Source: Geosporobacter ferrireducens (lineage in GTDB: Bacteria; Bacillota; Clostridia; Peptostreptococcales; Thermotaleaceae). Taken from it: DNA of 64,000 nt. Where the stretch lies: NCBI RefSeq assembly GCF_001750685.1, contig NZ_CP017269.1:1777416-1841415 (forward strand). Reading direction: 5' to 3'. The notes beneath the pieces were generated by a model, which ran no database searches, was not told where the DNA came from, and saw nothing but the letters and a program-made list of their open reading frames with translations. Positions within the stretch are counted from its first letter, which is position 1; each line of letters starts with the position of its first letter. Below, one piece after another: positions 24,927-33,399 of the stretch. A program made the translations under genes and the position numbers.

Positions 24927-27023
24927 TTATAACTCTTCTACAGTCAAATGGCCAAAACCGCATCTGCCCATTGCATACATAGCATAGCCTGCCATTCCAT
25001 AAGCGTGGGTATTGTCCCTCACCTGCAGCATCTGCTTTCCATCTACAGAGAAGGTCAATAATTCCCCTTTCACGGTTAATTCTGCTGCGTACTCCCGGTC
25101 GTATTCCCAAGCAAAGGGACAAGCGGCCAGCCTCTCCATCCCATTATGATTACAGTATATTGCTACCCCTTCAGCGGTGAATCCGGCGTAATAGCCCCGC
25201 AGTGCCCCCTGTACCCTGGCTGAGATCAAATGGCTTTTTCCTGTCCGTGGAATCATTTTTCCTAAGACCCGTACATCTGTCATATAGTAGTTGCCTGTCA
25301 TCGCCTCGGCATGCTCAAGACACATCGCCTCCATCACATCCCCTTCAATCTCCCATGCACCATGATTATGAGAAAAAGGCGTTATGGAAGCAAATTCTTT
25401 CTTTTGCTTTGAAATATCTATGGTATAGCTAGCTTTGCCGGTTATGGAAAAATCATCAATATATAAGCAGCCAAAGTCCCTATTCTTCTCCGGCGAATTC
25501 GCCTCAAACAGCAGTCCCACTTCATCCACCATCGCCCCCTCCAGCTCCGGGATCGTAAAGGTTATAGGATTCCAGCCCGCTGCTTTGATAACCATTCCGC
25601 CCAACAGAATCTCCTCTTTGGTGTATGTATTTCGCACATATGGGTTTAAAATGATACTTTCCCCTTTGTAACGGTCTGCATAGACCATCATGGAGACGGT
25701 TTGACCGGGATAAGCGGTTGGTGAAAACACCGGCATATATCTTTCATCATCAAAGTCCTCCCGGCGATAGAAGGGCTTATAGTAAATTTTACACCGCTGT
25801 CCTCTGGACATACGGTCAAAAAGTATCTCTGCCGAACCGCTGCCGCTGTATGCCCGCTCCGCAGAATGCCTCAAGGAACAGCCTATAGGATTGGAAAGCC
25901 GCAGGTTGTGGGTAGAGCCGGGAAGCTCAAAATCAAAGTGAATCTCACCAGCCTTCACACTTTCTGACAAGCTTTCCGGTGCAGTTTCTCCCGCCAGCCG
26001 GTAGCCTAGCAGAACCAGTTCCTTTGTGTAGGTCGGTATATCCAATAGATTCAGATAACCGGAAATGCCGGAAAGTACGACGCTGTCGTTGATTGGACTG
26101 CGATAGTGGGGTGCAATGCCTTCAAGTCCCCATGCAACACCCATAATTGTTCCCACATTTCCTGCATTGCAGTCTGTGTCCCAGCCGCACATGGTTGCAA
26201 TCTCAACGCTTCTGTTAAAATCTTTACCGTACAGCATAGCCAGTACACATACCCCGGCATTTGGAATAATATGACACACACCTGTATACTTATCATACCC
26301 CCAATGCTCCTGCAGGTATCGGAGACACAGGCGAAAGTCGCCGGGATTCTCTTTATGAAACCCACGTACTGCATTTACTACCTTCGCATAGGTACAGTCC
26401 GGCGGAATTTGTGAAAGTCCTGCGTCGATGATCTCGTCAACATCTGCAGTGTTATATGCAGCCGCTATACAGGCGGCAATAAAAGCTGCACCATATATTC
26501 CATTCCCATCGTGAGAAACACTGGCAGCAATCGCAGCATATTCTGCAGCTTTTTTTACATTTCCCGGAAATACAAGACCCCAAGTATCAATAAAAATCTG
26601 TCCGCCAATCTGCTCCGCCATGATTATTCCGTTGGTCGCTGCTGACCCGGACTTTGGCGCAGGAATACCCGCCTTCAGGTTCAGATAGGCCGTATGCTCC
26701 GTGCTCACGCCGTAGCCGCCCCACCAAAACATCCCCACCCCTTCCCTGGTGTAGTTCAGCCATGCCTTTGCCACATCCTCCGGAGCCAATTCCCGGTCCT
26801 TTGCATCATCATAAAGGGCACGAAGAAAAAATACCGGACCATTTACATCATCATCCGCAGCAAAGTTTTTAAAATTTTTCACATACCCTGTAATATCCCC
26901 ATAAAACCGCTCAATGCGCTCACTGGTCCAATCCGTTGGCTCAACAGGAGCACCCAAACGTATACCTACGTTCATTCCCAAAAAACCCGCATAGGTTTTT
27001 TCCAAGTAGTTCGTCGGAATCAT
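24927..27023 (-). CDS. ADP-ribosylglycohydrolase with C-terminal beta-rich domains
   Basis: About 698 residues. The N-terminal half (about 1-350) is an ADP-ribosylglycohydrolase domain with ADDDVNGPVFFLRALYDD, SVSHDGNGIYGAAFIAA and ATMCGWDTDCNAGNVGTIMG as metal and substrate motifs. The C-terminal half (about 370-698) is predicted beta-rich and resembles carbohydrate-binding or concanavalin-like folds, with LYIDDFSITG and a final TFSVDGKQMLQVRD segment. No signal peptide is seen, so it is cytoplasmic. The start is ATG 27023 after GAGGTGTGAC; the in-frame GTG at 27035 overlaps the ribosome site. Fusion to a glycan-binding-like module favours a small glycoside as substrate. Confidence 0.85.
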   Translation of the reverse strand: MIPTNYLEKTYAGFLGMNVGIRLGAPVEPTDWTSERIERFYGDITGYVKNFKNFAADDDVNGPVFFLRALYDDAKDRELAPEDVAKAWLNYTREGVGMFWWGGYGVSTEHTAYLNLKAGIPAPKSGSAATNGIIMAEQIGGQIFIDTWGLVFPGNVKKAAEYAAIAASVSHDGNGIYGAAFIAACIAAAYNTADVDEIIDAGLSQIPPDCTYAKVVNAVRGFHKENPGDFRLCLRYLQEHWGYDKYTGVCHIIPNAGVCVLAMLYGKDFNRSVEIATMCGWDTDCNAGNVGTIMGVAWGLEGIAPHYRSPINDSVVLSGISGYLNLLDIPTYTKELVLLGYRLAGETAPESLSESVKAGEIHFDFELPGSTHNLRLSNPIGCSLRHSAERAYSGSGSAEILFDRMSRGQRCKIYYKPFYRREDFDDERYMPVFSPTAYPGQTVSMMVYADRYKGESIILNPYVRNTYTKEEILLGGMVIKAAGWNPITFTIPELEGAMVDEVGLLFEANSPEKNRDFGCLYIDDFSITGKASYTIDISKQKKEFASITPFSHNHGAWEIEGDVMEAMCLEHAEAMTGNYYMTDVRVLGKMIPRTGKSHLISARVQGALRGYYAGFTAEGVAIYCNHNGMERLAACPFAWEYDREYAAELTVKGELLTFSVDGKQMLQVRDNTHAYGMAGYAMYAMGRCGFGHLTVEEL

Positions 27024-27104
27024 GTCACACCTCACCCAATTATTTGTTGTATTAAGCGTACCTCACCCTGTGTCTGTATTACAGGGTGAGGTACAAACCA
27101 CAAG

Positions 27105-28592
27105 TTATTTTAGTTGTTCTACTAAATAAGCGCTAATTTCATCGCCTCCGGCGGCATTCCATTTGATTACAAACTCATCGAAGCTGTCAATATTTCTAAC
27201 CCCTCTGATAATATCCGTTGAATACTCAATATACAGTTTATCCATGGCATCCTTTAAAGGAAGCAGCTCGTTAGGAAGTATTACATTGATATCACTATGG
27301 TAGTATTTTGCTGCAGCATCAAGGGATGTAACGGCAGGAGCCGTCAGCACATCTCCTGTAATATTGGAAGTGTTCAGGCCTTCCATCGTTGGCCAGAAAC
27401 GAGCCCACCATTCGGGGAATTTTTCAGTCAATGTGATTTTCCCGTCGCTTTCGGTATAATGGATGTCCTTGAGGCCCAGCTTGTCAAGCTTCCTGCCTTC
27501 TGCCCCAGCCATGTATTCCAGCACTGCCCAGGCAGCATCCTTCACTTTTGAATCTGCATGAATGGCAAAGCCCCTGGATTCTTTCGTAACATCAATAGAC
27601 TGATATGCCTGAGAGATTCCCTTCGCCGGTGGGAGTACTGTAAGTTCAGCAGCCTGACCATTGGTCTGAATCATCTTATTGTTGTATACGTTGACAACAT
27701 CCCCTGCGGTACCGGAAACAAATCCTGACTTTCCTTCATAGAAGGCCTGCTCCATCGTATCCCACTGTTTTGTAACGTATTCTTTATCCAATAGTCCCTC
27801 TTTGTACAGCTTTGCATAATAAGCCAGCTTATTTTTCTCAAATTCTGTAGCCTTGGCATAAACGTATTTTCCATCTACCTTCACAATGGTGCCAGTCACA
27901 CCGAATGCATGGTTAAATACACTGTCCAGCTTGGCGATGGTTCCATCCGTAGTTATAGGATATTCGCAAATCCCCTTATCCTTCATTTCTTTAAACATTG
28001 CATAATAGTTATCGGGAGTTGGATTTTCAAGCACTCCTTTACCGGTTTCAAGCCTATTGAACCAGTCGCTTCGCATAACAGGAATTTGCACTCTGGCAGG
28101 AGCTAACCACAGCAGATATGGATAGTTTTTGATGGATTCTGTATTATGACTTTGCATGATGGCTTTCACATGGGTCGAGTTATTTATATAAGGAGTAAGG
28201 TTCTCCAACATACCCTCCTGTGCAATAGAAAGATCCCCGCCTTGGAAATAGATGATGTCTGGAGCAATTTGACCGGTTCTAAAGGCGATAGGAACCACGT
28301 CGGCATATTTACCTGCAGGGGCTTCCAGGACTTCAAGTTTTATGTAATTGTCTTCGGCAGCCATTCCCGCCTCTATTTCCGCCACCAGTTTTTGTACGTT
28401 TTCCTCAGTCGGTACAACATCCTTGCACAGATAGGTAACCGTCACCGGCGCATCTTTCGTACCAATCTTTCCTGATCCTGGCGATGCCGCCCCTTCAGGT
28501 GCAGCTGCAGGAGTTTCCTGCTTAGGACTGCAGCCTGTAAACAGTGTAAAAATCATTAACAATGCTAGGGTCATACTGATGAACCGTTTCAT
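27105..28592 (-). CDS. Family 1 sugar-type solute-binding lipoprotein
   Basis: A 495-residue extracellular solute-binding protein of the carbohydrate (family 1, LplA-like) group. The N-terminal signal ends in lipobox LFTGC (Cys about residue 20) followed by a low-complexity Pro/Ala linker. Aromatic-rich stretches (PYLLWLAPARVQIPV, FPEWWARFWPT) suit sugar stacking. It delivers substrate to the two permeases encoded just upstream in the operon. The ribosome site is AAAGGAGG. A role in importing the compound acted on by the ADP-ribosylglycohydrolases is inferred from the operon. Confidence 0.9.
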   Translation of the reverse strand: MKRFISMTLALLMIFTLFTGCSPKQETPAAAPEGAASPGSGKIGTKDAPVTVTYLCKDVVPTEENVQKLVAEIEAGMAAEDNYIKLEVLEAPAGKYADVVPIAFRTGQIAPDIIYFQGGDLSIAQEGMLENLTPYINNSTHVKAIMQSHNTESIKNYPYLLWLAPARVQIPVMRSDWFNRLETGKGVLENPTPDNYYAMFKEMKDKGICEYPITTDGTIAKLDSVFNHAFGVTGTIVKVDGKYVYAKATEFEKNKLAYYAKLYKEGLLDKEYVTKQWDTMEQAFYEGKSGFVSGTAGDVVNVYNNKMIQTNGQAAELTVLPPAKGISQAYQSIDVTKESRGFAIHADSKVKDAAWAVLEYMAGAEGRKLDKLGLKDIHYTESDGKITLTEKFPEWWARFWPTMEGLNTSNITGDVLTAPAVTSLDAAAKYYHSDINVILPNELLPLKDAMDKLYIEYSTDIIRGVRNIDSFDEFVIKWNAAGGDEISAYLVEQLK

Positions 28593-28637
28593 TTTTAAAA
28601 CCTCCTTTTATTTTGTTTGACTTTAATATAATTTGCT

Positions 28638-29534
28638 CTATTCCTTTACTCCCCCGCCCATAACGTCCTTGGCATAATATCTGAGAACGATTGGGTAAAG
28701 TAGCAAAATCGGTATAATTGCCACGATAATCGTGGCTCCCTTAAGGGCCGCGTAATCCACACGGGCCAAATCATTATAATTAAAGAGGTTCTGCTGGCCT
28801 ACAATCGAAGCTGTATCCCCCAGTACAACAAACTGCCGCAACACTACCTGGAATAAGGTATCCTTTGCTTTGACCAGGTATATGCTTGCTTTGAAAAATT
28901 CGTTCCAGCGCAGCACTGCATAGAACATGGTGATGGTTGCGATCCCTGCTTTAGACAATGGGAACACAATGGAAAACAATATACGCATATGTCCTGCACC
29001 ATCAAGCTCCGCAGCCTCAAAAATGGAAGAGGGAATTTCTTCAAAATAACGCATCATAATAATAAGATAATAGACATTCACTGCTGTAATCAGTATGACT
29101 GACCATTTGTTTCCCATAAGTCCCAGTTTTTGCACCACCAGATACTCAGGTACCAAACCGGGTTCAAACAGCATCATGATAATGAGAAATACCATAATAA
29201 CCTTTTTGAACATGAGATTGGGTCTTGTCAGCACATATGCCGCAGTAGTAGTGAGTATAATGTTGATCGCCGTACCCACTACAGTAACAAAGATAGAGTT
29301 CCCAAAAGCAGTCATCAGTGCCGGATGATTAAACACAATGCGGTAATTGATGAGACTGAAATCCTTTGGAAAGATCTCAAGGCCGCTCATGGTAACCGAT
29401 GCTTCCGGACTGGAAAGGGAACGTGCCAAAATATTAAGCAGCGGGACAATCATGGTAAGTGTAATCACTCCGAAGATGAGCATCAGAAATATCTGTCCGA
29501 GGGTAAATTTTTTATGCCGTTTCATGATTACCAC
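28638..29534 (-). CDS. CUT1 ABC transporter permease (LplC-like)
   Basis: A 298-residue inner-membrane permease with six predicted membrane segments and the EAA loop EAAELDGAGHMRILFSIVFP near residue 185, which contacts the ATPase. It belongs to the sugar CUT1/LplC type. The chosen start is GTG 29534 (AGGA 8 bases upstream), which overlaps the upstream permease stop by 7 bases; ATG 29525 is the alternative. The overlap indicates tight co-expression. No ATP-binding protein is in the operon, so a shared MsmX-type ATPase is probably used. Confidence 0.9.
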   Translation of the reverse strand: MVIMKRHKKFTLGQIFLMLIFGVITLTMIVPLLNILARSLSSPEASVTMSGLEIFPKDFSLINYRIVFNHPALMTAFGNSIFVTVVGTAINIILTTTAAYVLTRPNLMFKKVIMVFLIIMMLFEPGLVPEYLVVQKLGLMGNKWSVILITAVNVYYLIIMMRYFEEIPSSIFEAAELDGAGHMRILFSIVFPLSKAGIATITMFYAVLRWNEFFKASIYLVKAKDTLFQVVLRQFVVLGDTASIVGQQNLFNYNDLARVDYAALKGATIIVAIIPILLLYPIVLRYYAKDVMGGGVKE

Positions 29535-30529
29535 ACACCCTTTCCTGTAATTTTTTTAGATATGAGGTGGGTTGCCAATACAAGAAATACACCCACTACC
29601 CCTTTGATTAAGCTTACAGCCGTTGACAGTGAATACTGTGCATTTTGAATACCGATCCGGTAGATATAGGTATCCAGAATATCCACTGCGCTTAGCACTG
29701 CGTCGTTAGAAAAATTAAGCACCTGGTCAAAACCTGCATTCAGGAAAAAACCTAAATTAAGGATAAACACTGTAACCATCGGCGTTATAAGGGCCGGCAA
29801 GATGATATATCTAATAATACTCATACGGTTTGCACCATCTATCTCTGCCGCCTCGTATAAATCTGAAGGGATACCGAGAATAGCGGTAAAGTAAAAGATG
29901 GAATCCCAGCCAATACTTCTCCATGCCTCTGACAGCATTAGAATCCAACGGATTTTTGATTTATCCGTCATAAAATCTATGGATGGAAGATTGAAAATCC
30001 CTAGGATTTGGTTTACTGATCCGGTAGACGGAGAGAGTGCAGCAATCCAAATGCCCGCAATAACAACCCATGATAAAAAGTGAGGCATGTAGGATATGAT
30101 CTGTACATATTTTCGAAAGCCGACCACCCGCAGCTCGTTCAGCAGGATAGCAAATAGCACGAAAAATGGGAATAAAAGGATAAATTTCATAAAGCTGATG
30201 ATCATAGTATTGCTCAAAATATCCGTAAAAGCCGAGGTTCTAAAAATCATCTTAAAGTATTTTAATCCAACGAATGTCCACGGCCCCCGGGCTTTATACT
30301 CGTAAAAGGCCAGTCTCATTCCCAGAATCGGCCAAAGGCGGAATATCAGAAAATACAATATTGTAGGCAACAAAATAATATAGAGCATCCTGTCGGCATA
30401 CAGCTGTTTCCACATCTGACGAAGATTGGGCCGATTGCTTTTGGGGACAAAATTTGGATGCAGACGCCTCCATGGCTGAAGAAAATTCTGTTTTTCCTTA
30501 GGAGGCATCCTTTCTTCTCTTAAACCCAT
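29528..30529 (-). CDS. CUT1 ABC transporter permease (LplB-like)
   Basis: A 333-residue permease partner, with a basic cytoplasmic N-terminus of about 50 residues then membrane segments beginning YIILLPTILYFLIFRLWPI. The EAA loop is EAAEIDGANRMSIIRYIILP near residue 235. The ribosome site GGAGG lies 6 bases before the ATG. It forms the heterodimeric channel with the LplC-like protein and receives substrate from the lipoprotein at 27105-28592. Confidence 0.9.
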   Translation of the reverse strand: MGLREERMPPKEKQNFLQPWRRLHPNFVPKSNRPNLRQMWKQLYADRMLYIILLPTILYFLIFRLWPILGMRLAFYEYKARGPWTFVGLKYFKMIFRTSAFTDILSNTMIISFMKFILLFPFFVLFAILLNELRVVGFRKYVQIISYMPHFLSWVVIAGIWIAALSPSTGSVNQILGIFNLPSIDFMTDKSKIRWILMLSEAWRSIGWDSIFYFTAILGIPSDLYEAAEIDGANRMSIIRYIILPALITPMVTVFILNLGFFLNAGFDQVLNFSNDAVLSAVDILDTYIYRIGIQNAQYSLSTAVSLIKGVVGVFLVLATHLISKKITGKGVW

Positions 30530-30541
30530 AACAATCCTCCT

Positions 30542-30853
30542 TTACGGAATCAGAATATCCATCAGTGGGGCATGCTGCTGCGCTCCATATACATCCCGAT
30601 CCCGGAAGGTTCCTGATGAGACAGTTCTGTTATATGTAATCTTAATGCCAAGTCCCTTTTCAAAAAAAACGATCTTGCTGATATCTTCAGGCTCCAAATG
30701 ATAGCGTTCACAGATGGTTTGAATGTTGATTACGCCGCTTTCTACCACTCTTTTGTAGCTTTCCGGATTATCAAATAGTATGTCCAGTGTAATTTCAAAG
30801 GGCCCGCTGTTTTTACTTCTTAATACTTTAGCCAAATCTACAAGTCTATTCAT
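30542..30853 (-). CDS. DUF4387 protein
   Basis: A 103-residue protein typical of DUF4387, with LAKVLRSKNSGPFEITLDI at the N-terminus and GIKITYNRTVSSGTFRDRDV near the C-terminus. DUF4387 genes commonly stand next to AtuA-like DUF1446 genes, as here (12-base gap). The function is not established; a small subunit of the AtuA-like protein is the simplest reading. It starts with ATG after AAGGAGAGG. Confidence 0.8.
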   Translation of the reverse strand: MNRLVDLAKVLRSKNSGPFEITLDILFDNPESYKRVVESGVINIQTICERYHLEPEDISKIVFFEKGLGIKITYNRTVSSGTFRDRDVYGAQQHAPLMDILIP

Positions 30854-30865
30854 AGATGCCTCTCC

Positions 30866-32230
30866 TTACTTCATTCTGTATTCGATGGGAAATAATGCTT
30901 TTCCGTTCACAGTTTCCATCAGATGATAGACTGAAAACTCATATACTGGCCCAAACTCTACATCGCTCGGTGCAAAAGGAAATGCCAAATTGCCTGCTGT
31001 AGATTTTCTTCCTTCATAACCATAGTGCATGAAAGTCGAACGTACTGAACTACACAATGCAGATGCCTCACTCTGGGTTTTGGCAATCACCTCAAAAACG
31101 ACACCCAATTCATGTCCTGCCCGGTTGCTCGGCTCCAGATTACCCATTACCCCATTTTTACCGTAGTTGTAAAAATTAATCTCATACTGGTCTCGGGGAA
31201 TTTCCGGATATTGCTCCATGACACTGTTTTTTACCAAATCCTCTACTTCTTCTATCTTCTCTATGAGCAATGGGTCCCGAATACCTGCAACCACAAAAGT
31301 TCTATAAGCTACCTTCCGGGCACCCTCCAGCTTAATTTCATATACAGATGTTTTGCTCATTTTACTGCCGCTTACACGAACACGGCCACTTCCGATATAT
31401 GTAAATTCACAGTTTTCTAGATCCAGCACAATCCCAGGTCCGTGCAAAATATAGGGATGATCTTTCTCATAAAAAGTGTGTGCGGCAATACTCACCGGTG
31501 TGCACTTGCGCTGCGGATTGGTAGGATATACCTCAAAGCAATCTTCATAAAGCACACCCATCATACAATCCTTTGTCGTACCGGGTTCACAGCACAGCGC
31601 ACCGCACTCCAGCACCTTTCCCATATGATAGGCCATTCCTGCATCAAAGCCGTGGAATATGCCTACAGCTGCAAAGGGGGAAGGGTCATAGGCCCTGCCG
31701 CAGACAATTAGTTGTGCCCCGCATTCTAATGCTTCCAAAATAGGCTCAATACCCATCTGGGCGACTATACCGGTGGTTTCTTCCAAAGCCTTTTCCGTAA
31801 GAACAGGTACCGCGCTTCCTAAAGGGGTAACCTTTTCCTGCTTCATATGCCGGCGAACAACTTCCTTTGGAATATCAGCCCAGATAACAGCCTGCTTAAG
31901 GGGCGATAGTTTACGTTCAGCGATAATCTCATCAATGATATCCAGTGTCCATTCTACATGGGCCCTCGCACCGCTTCCGCCAGCTGAACCGATAATCACC
32001 GGAATATTGTTTGCAAAGCCCGCTGCAAGGATGTATCCCAAATCCTTTTTACAAGCCTGACGGCTTACGATTGCCGCATTGGCCCCCAGTTTATGGGGGC
32101 CTGCATCGGTAGAACCTGCATCCACAACAATCGCATCCGGCTGATCCTTTAAGCCCTTTTCAAAGGACTCTGGAGGAAAACCATATCCCAGAATGCCACA
32201 GGGTGATAGAATCTTAATACATTTTTTCAT
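30866..32230 (-). CDS. AtuA-like protein (DUF1446, acyclic terpene utilisation family)
   Basis: A 454-residue protein of the DUF1446/AtuA family. Recognisable parts are ILSPCGILGYGFP, VVDAGSTDAGPHKLG near residue 35, IIGSAGGSGARAHVEWTLD near 78, and CGRAYDPSPFAAVGI near 197. AtuA is genetically needed for terpene use in Pseudomonas, but its chemistry is not settled. In this operon it may process the non-sugar part of the imported compound; that is inference. It starts after AGAAGGAG and is followed by its usual partner DUF4387. Confidence 0.85.
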   Translation of the reverse strand: MKKCIKILSPCGILGYGFPPESFEKGLKDQPDAIVVDAGSTDAGPHKLGANAAIVSRQACKKDLGYILAAGFANNIPVIIGSAGGSGARAHVEWTLDIIDEIIAERKLSPLKQAVIWADIPKEVVRRHMKQEKVTPLGSAVPVLTEKALEETTGIVAQMGIEPILEALECGAQLIVCGRAYDPSPFAAVGIFHGFDAGMAYHMGKVLECGALCCEPGTTKDCMMGVLYEDCFEVYPTNPQRKCTPVSIAAHTFYEKDHPYILHGPGIVLDLENCEFTYIGSGRVRVSGSKMSKTSVYEIKLEGARKVAYRTFVVAGIRDPLLIEKIEEVEDLVKNSVMEQYPEIPRDQYEINFYNYGKNGVMGNLEPSNRAGHELGVVFEVIAKTQSEASALCSSVRSTFMHYGYEGRKSTAGNLAFPFAPSDVEFGPVYEFSVYHLMETVNGKALFPIEYRMK

Positions 32231-32248
32231 TTTTCTTACTCCTTCTGT

Positions 32249-32935
32249 TTATTTCATACTCTCAACTTTCTTGTCTACCATTCTCATATGATAAAGTACT
32301 GCCTCTCTTGCCGCATTCTTGTCGCGATTGGCAATAGCCTTTGCAATGGCCAGGTGTTCCTCTGCAATTTGATTGCGCCGTTCCTGATCCCGGTGGCTTC
32401 TATTGGCAATTTCACTGATTAAATCATAATAAGTATCGATAAAATTCATAAAAAAGATATTTCTCGATGCCTGGGCCAGTTTGTAATGGAAGTAATGATC
32501 CATATTGTGCTGGATTTCTTCGTTGTCAGCAACACCAAGTCCGTCAAACAGCTCTTCAATCTCTTCATCACTGGCTCTTTCAATAACACGCTCCACCATT
32601 TTCAATTCCAATGTTTCCCTAAAATCTAGCAAATCACTGTAGGTAGCCTTTTTCAACAACTCATTTACCGACTCATTCATAAGCATACCCTGGATGTCCT
32701 CCTGAATGTAGGTACCATCCTTAGGTTTTCTGCGTATATATCCCTGAGACTGCAAGCGGGTTAATGCTTCACGCAATATCCCCCTGCTCACTCCAAATTG
32801 TTCGGACAAAACCGTTTCATTAGGTAATTTATCTCCTGCCTTCAAGCTGCCGTCCCGTATCATCTGAATCATTTGTTTGACAATCTTATCCGAAAGTCTG
32901 TCATAACGCAAAGGTGTAATATCCATCTCAACCAC
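32249..32935 (-). CDS. FadR-subfamily GntR transcriptional regulator
   Basis: A 228-residue GntR regulator: winged helix at about residues 8-76 (LKAGDKLPNETVLSEQFGVS, RGILREALTRLQSQGYI) and an FCD ligand domain (about 95-225) with metal-site Asp/His candidates (DHYFHYKLA). It is the first gene of the operon down to 22962. The GTG start at 32935 follows GAGGCGG by about 5 bases; ATG 32926 is the alternative. The palindrome upstream fits its predicted binding consensus, so self-repression and operon repression are likely. The inducer is probably a substrate-derived organic acid or sugar acid. Confidence 0.9.
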   Translation of the reverse strand: MVEMDITPLRYDRLSDKIVKQMIQMIRDGSLKAGDKLPNETVLSEQFGVSRGILREALTRLQSQGYIRRKPKDGTYIQEDIQGMLMNESVNELLKKATYSDLLDFRETLELKMVERVIERASDEEIEELFDGLGVADNEEIQHNMDHYFHYKLAQASRNIFFMNFIDTYYDLISEIANRSHRDQERRNQIAEEHLAIAKAIANRDKNAAREAVLYHMRMVDKKVESMK

Positions 32936-32988
32936 CCAATCCGCCTCTATGGCATGATATTGTTTTATCTTAATTTGTTGAATTGTTT

Positions 32989-33003
32989 AATTGTTTAACA
33001 ATT
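32989..33003. promoter_or_regulatory. Predicted FadR/GntR operator
   Basis: AATTGTTTAACAATT is a perfect palindrome about one central T and contains TTGTTTAACAA, matching the FadR-subfamily pattern TNGTNNNACNA. It covers the predicted transcription start. A partial second copy (TTGTTTAATTG) overlaps it. Confidence 0.7.
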
Positions 33004-33010
33004 TAACAAT

Positions 33011-33039
33011 ATATTAACACGTCTACTCAATATTTGCAA
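33011..33039 (-). promoter_or_regulatory. Promoter of the ADP-ribosylglycohydrolase operon
   Basis: On the minus strand TTGCAA (33039-33034), 17 bases, TAATAT (33016-33011). Confidence 0.7.
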
Positions 33040-33090
33040 TACTCTATTTTTTTTGGATAAGTTCTGTGCAAAACCAGATATTTTTGCAAA

Positions 33091-33191
33091 TATATAAGTT
33101 GCAATAAATAGGTTACATCCGCTACGCCAAACCGTCCCCAGGGCTCCGCTATCTCACACAGAGTTATAATCGCTTTATTGCAACTTATATA
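33091..33191. repeat. Inverted-repeat element, 101 bp
   Basis: Perfect 18-bp ends TATATAAGTTGCAATAAA (33091-33108) and its complement (33174-33191) enclose 65 bases of distinctly higher GC. It contains no reading frame. It could be a short non-autonomous mobile element or a structured RNA; no clear target duplication was seen. The rest of the 32936-33399 gap holds the regulator promoter and a minus-strand hairpin. Confidence 0.5.
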
Positions 33192-33195
33192 AAAA

Positions 33196-33226
33196 GCATC
33201 TATAGGGAAAACCTCCTCATAGATGC
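33196..33226 (-). terminator. Minus-strand hairpin with T-run
   Basis: GCATCTAT and ATAGATGC close a 31-base hairpin that runs into five T on the minus strand. Confidence 0.5.
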
Positions 33227-33237
33227 TCGGTTATCAT

Positions 33238-33303
33238 TTATAAACTTTTTTTTATTTTCTTTACAGTTTTCAATACAAAGCTTGATCGCAGTATTCTGTT
33301 CAT
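33238..33303 (-). CDS. Possible 21-residue cationic peptide gene
   Basis: ATG 33303 has GGTG three bases upstream and encodes a 21-residue peptide, beginning MNRILRSSFVL and ending KKIKKSL, with nine basic residues. The ribosome site lies in the right arm of hairpin CACCAGTTTTTGGTG, and the terminator-like hairpin at 33226-33196 follows. No clear promoter or homologue is known to me. It overlaps no other gene. Low support. Confidence 0.2.
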   Translation of the reverse strand: MNRILRSSFVLKTVKKIKKSL

Positions 33304-33399
33304 TTCACCAAAAACTGGTGCCCCTCCATAAAAATGGGTATAATTAAAGTATAAGTAGTTGATAAATAACACATTACATGATTAAAGGGGGAATACCAT

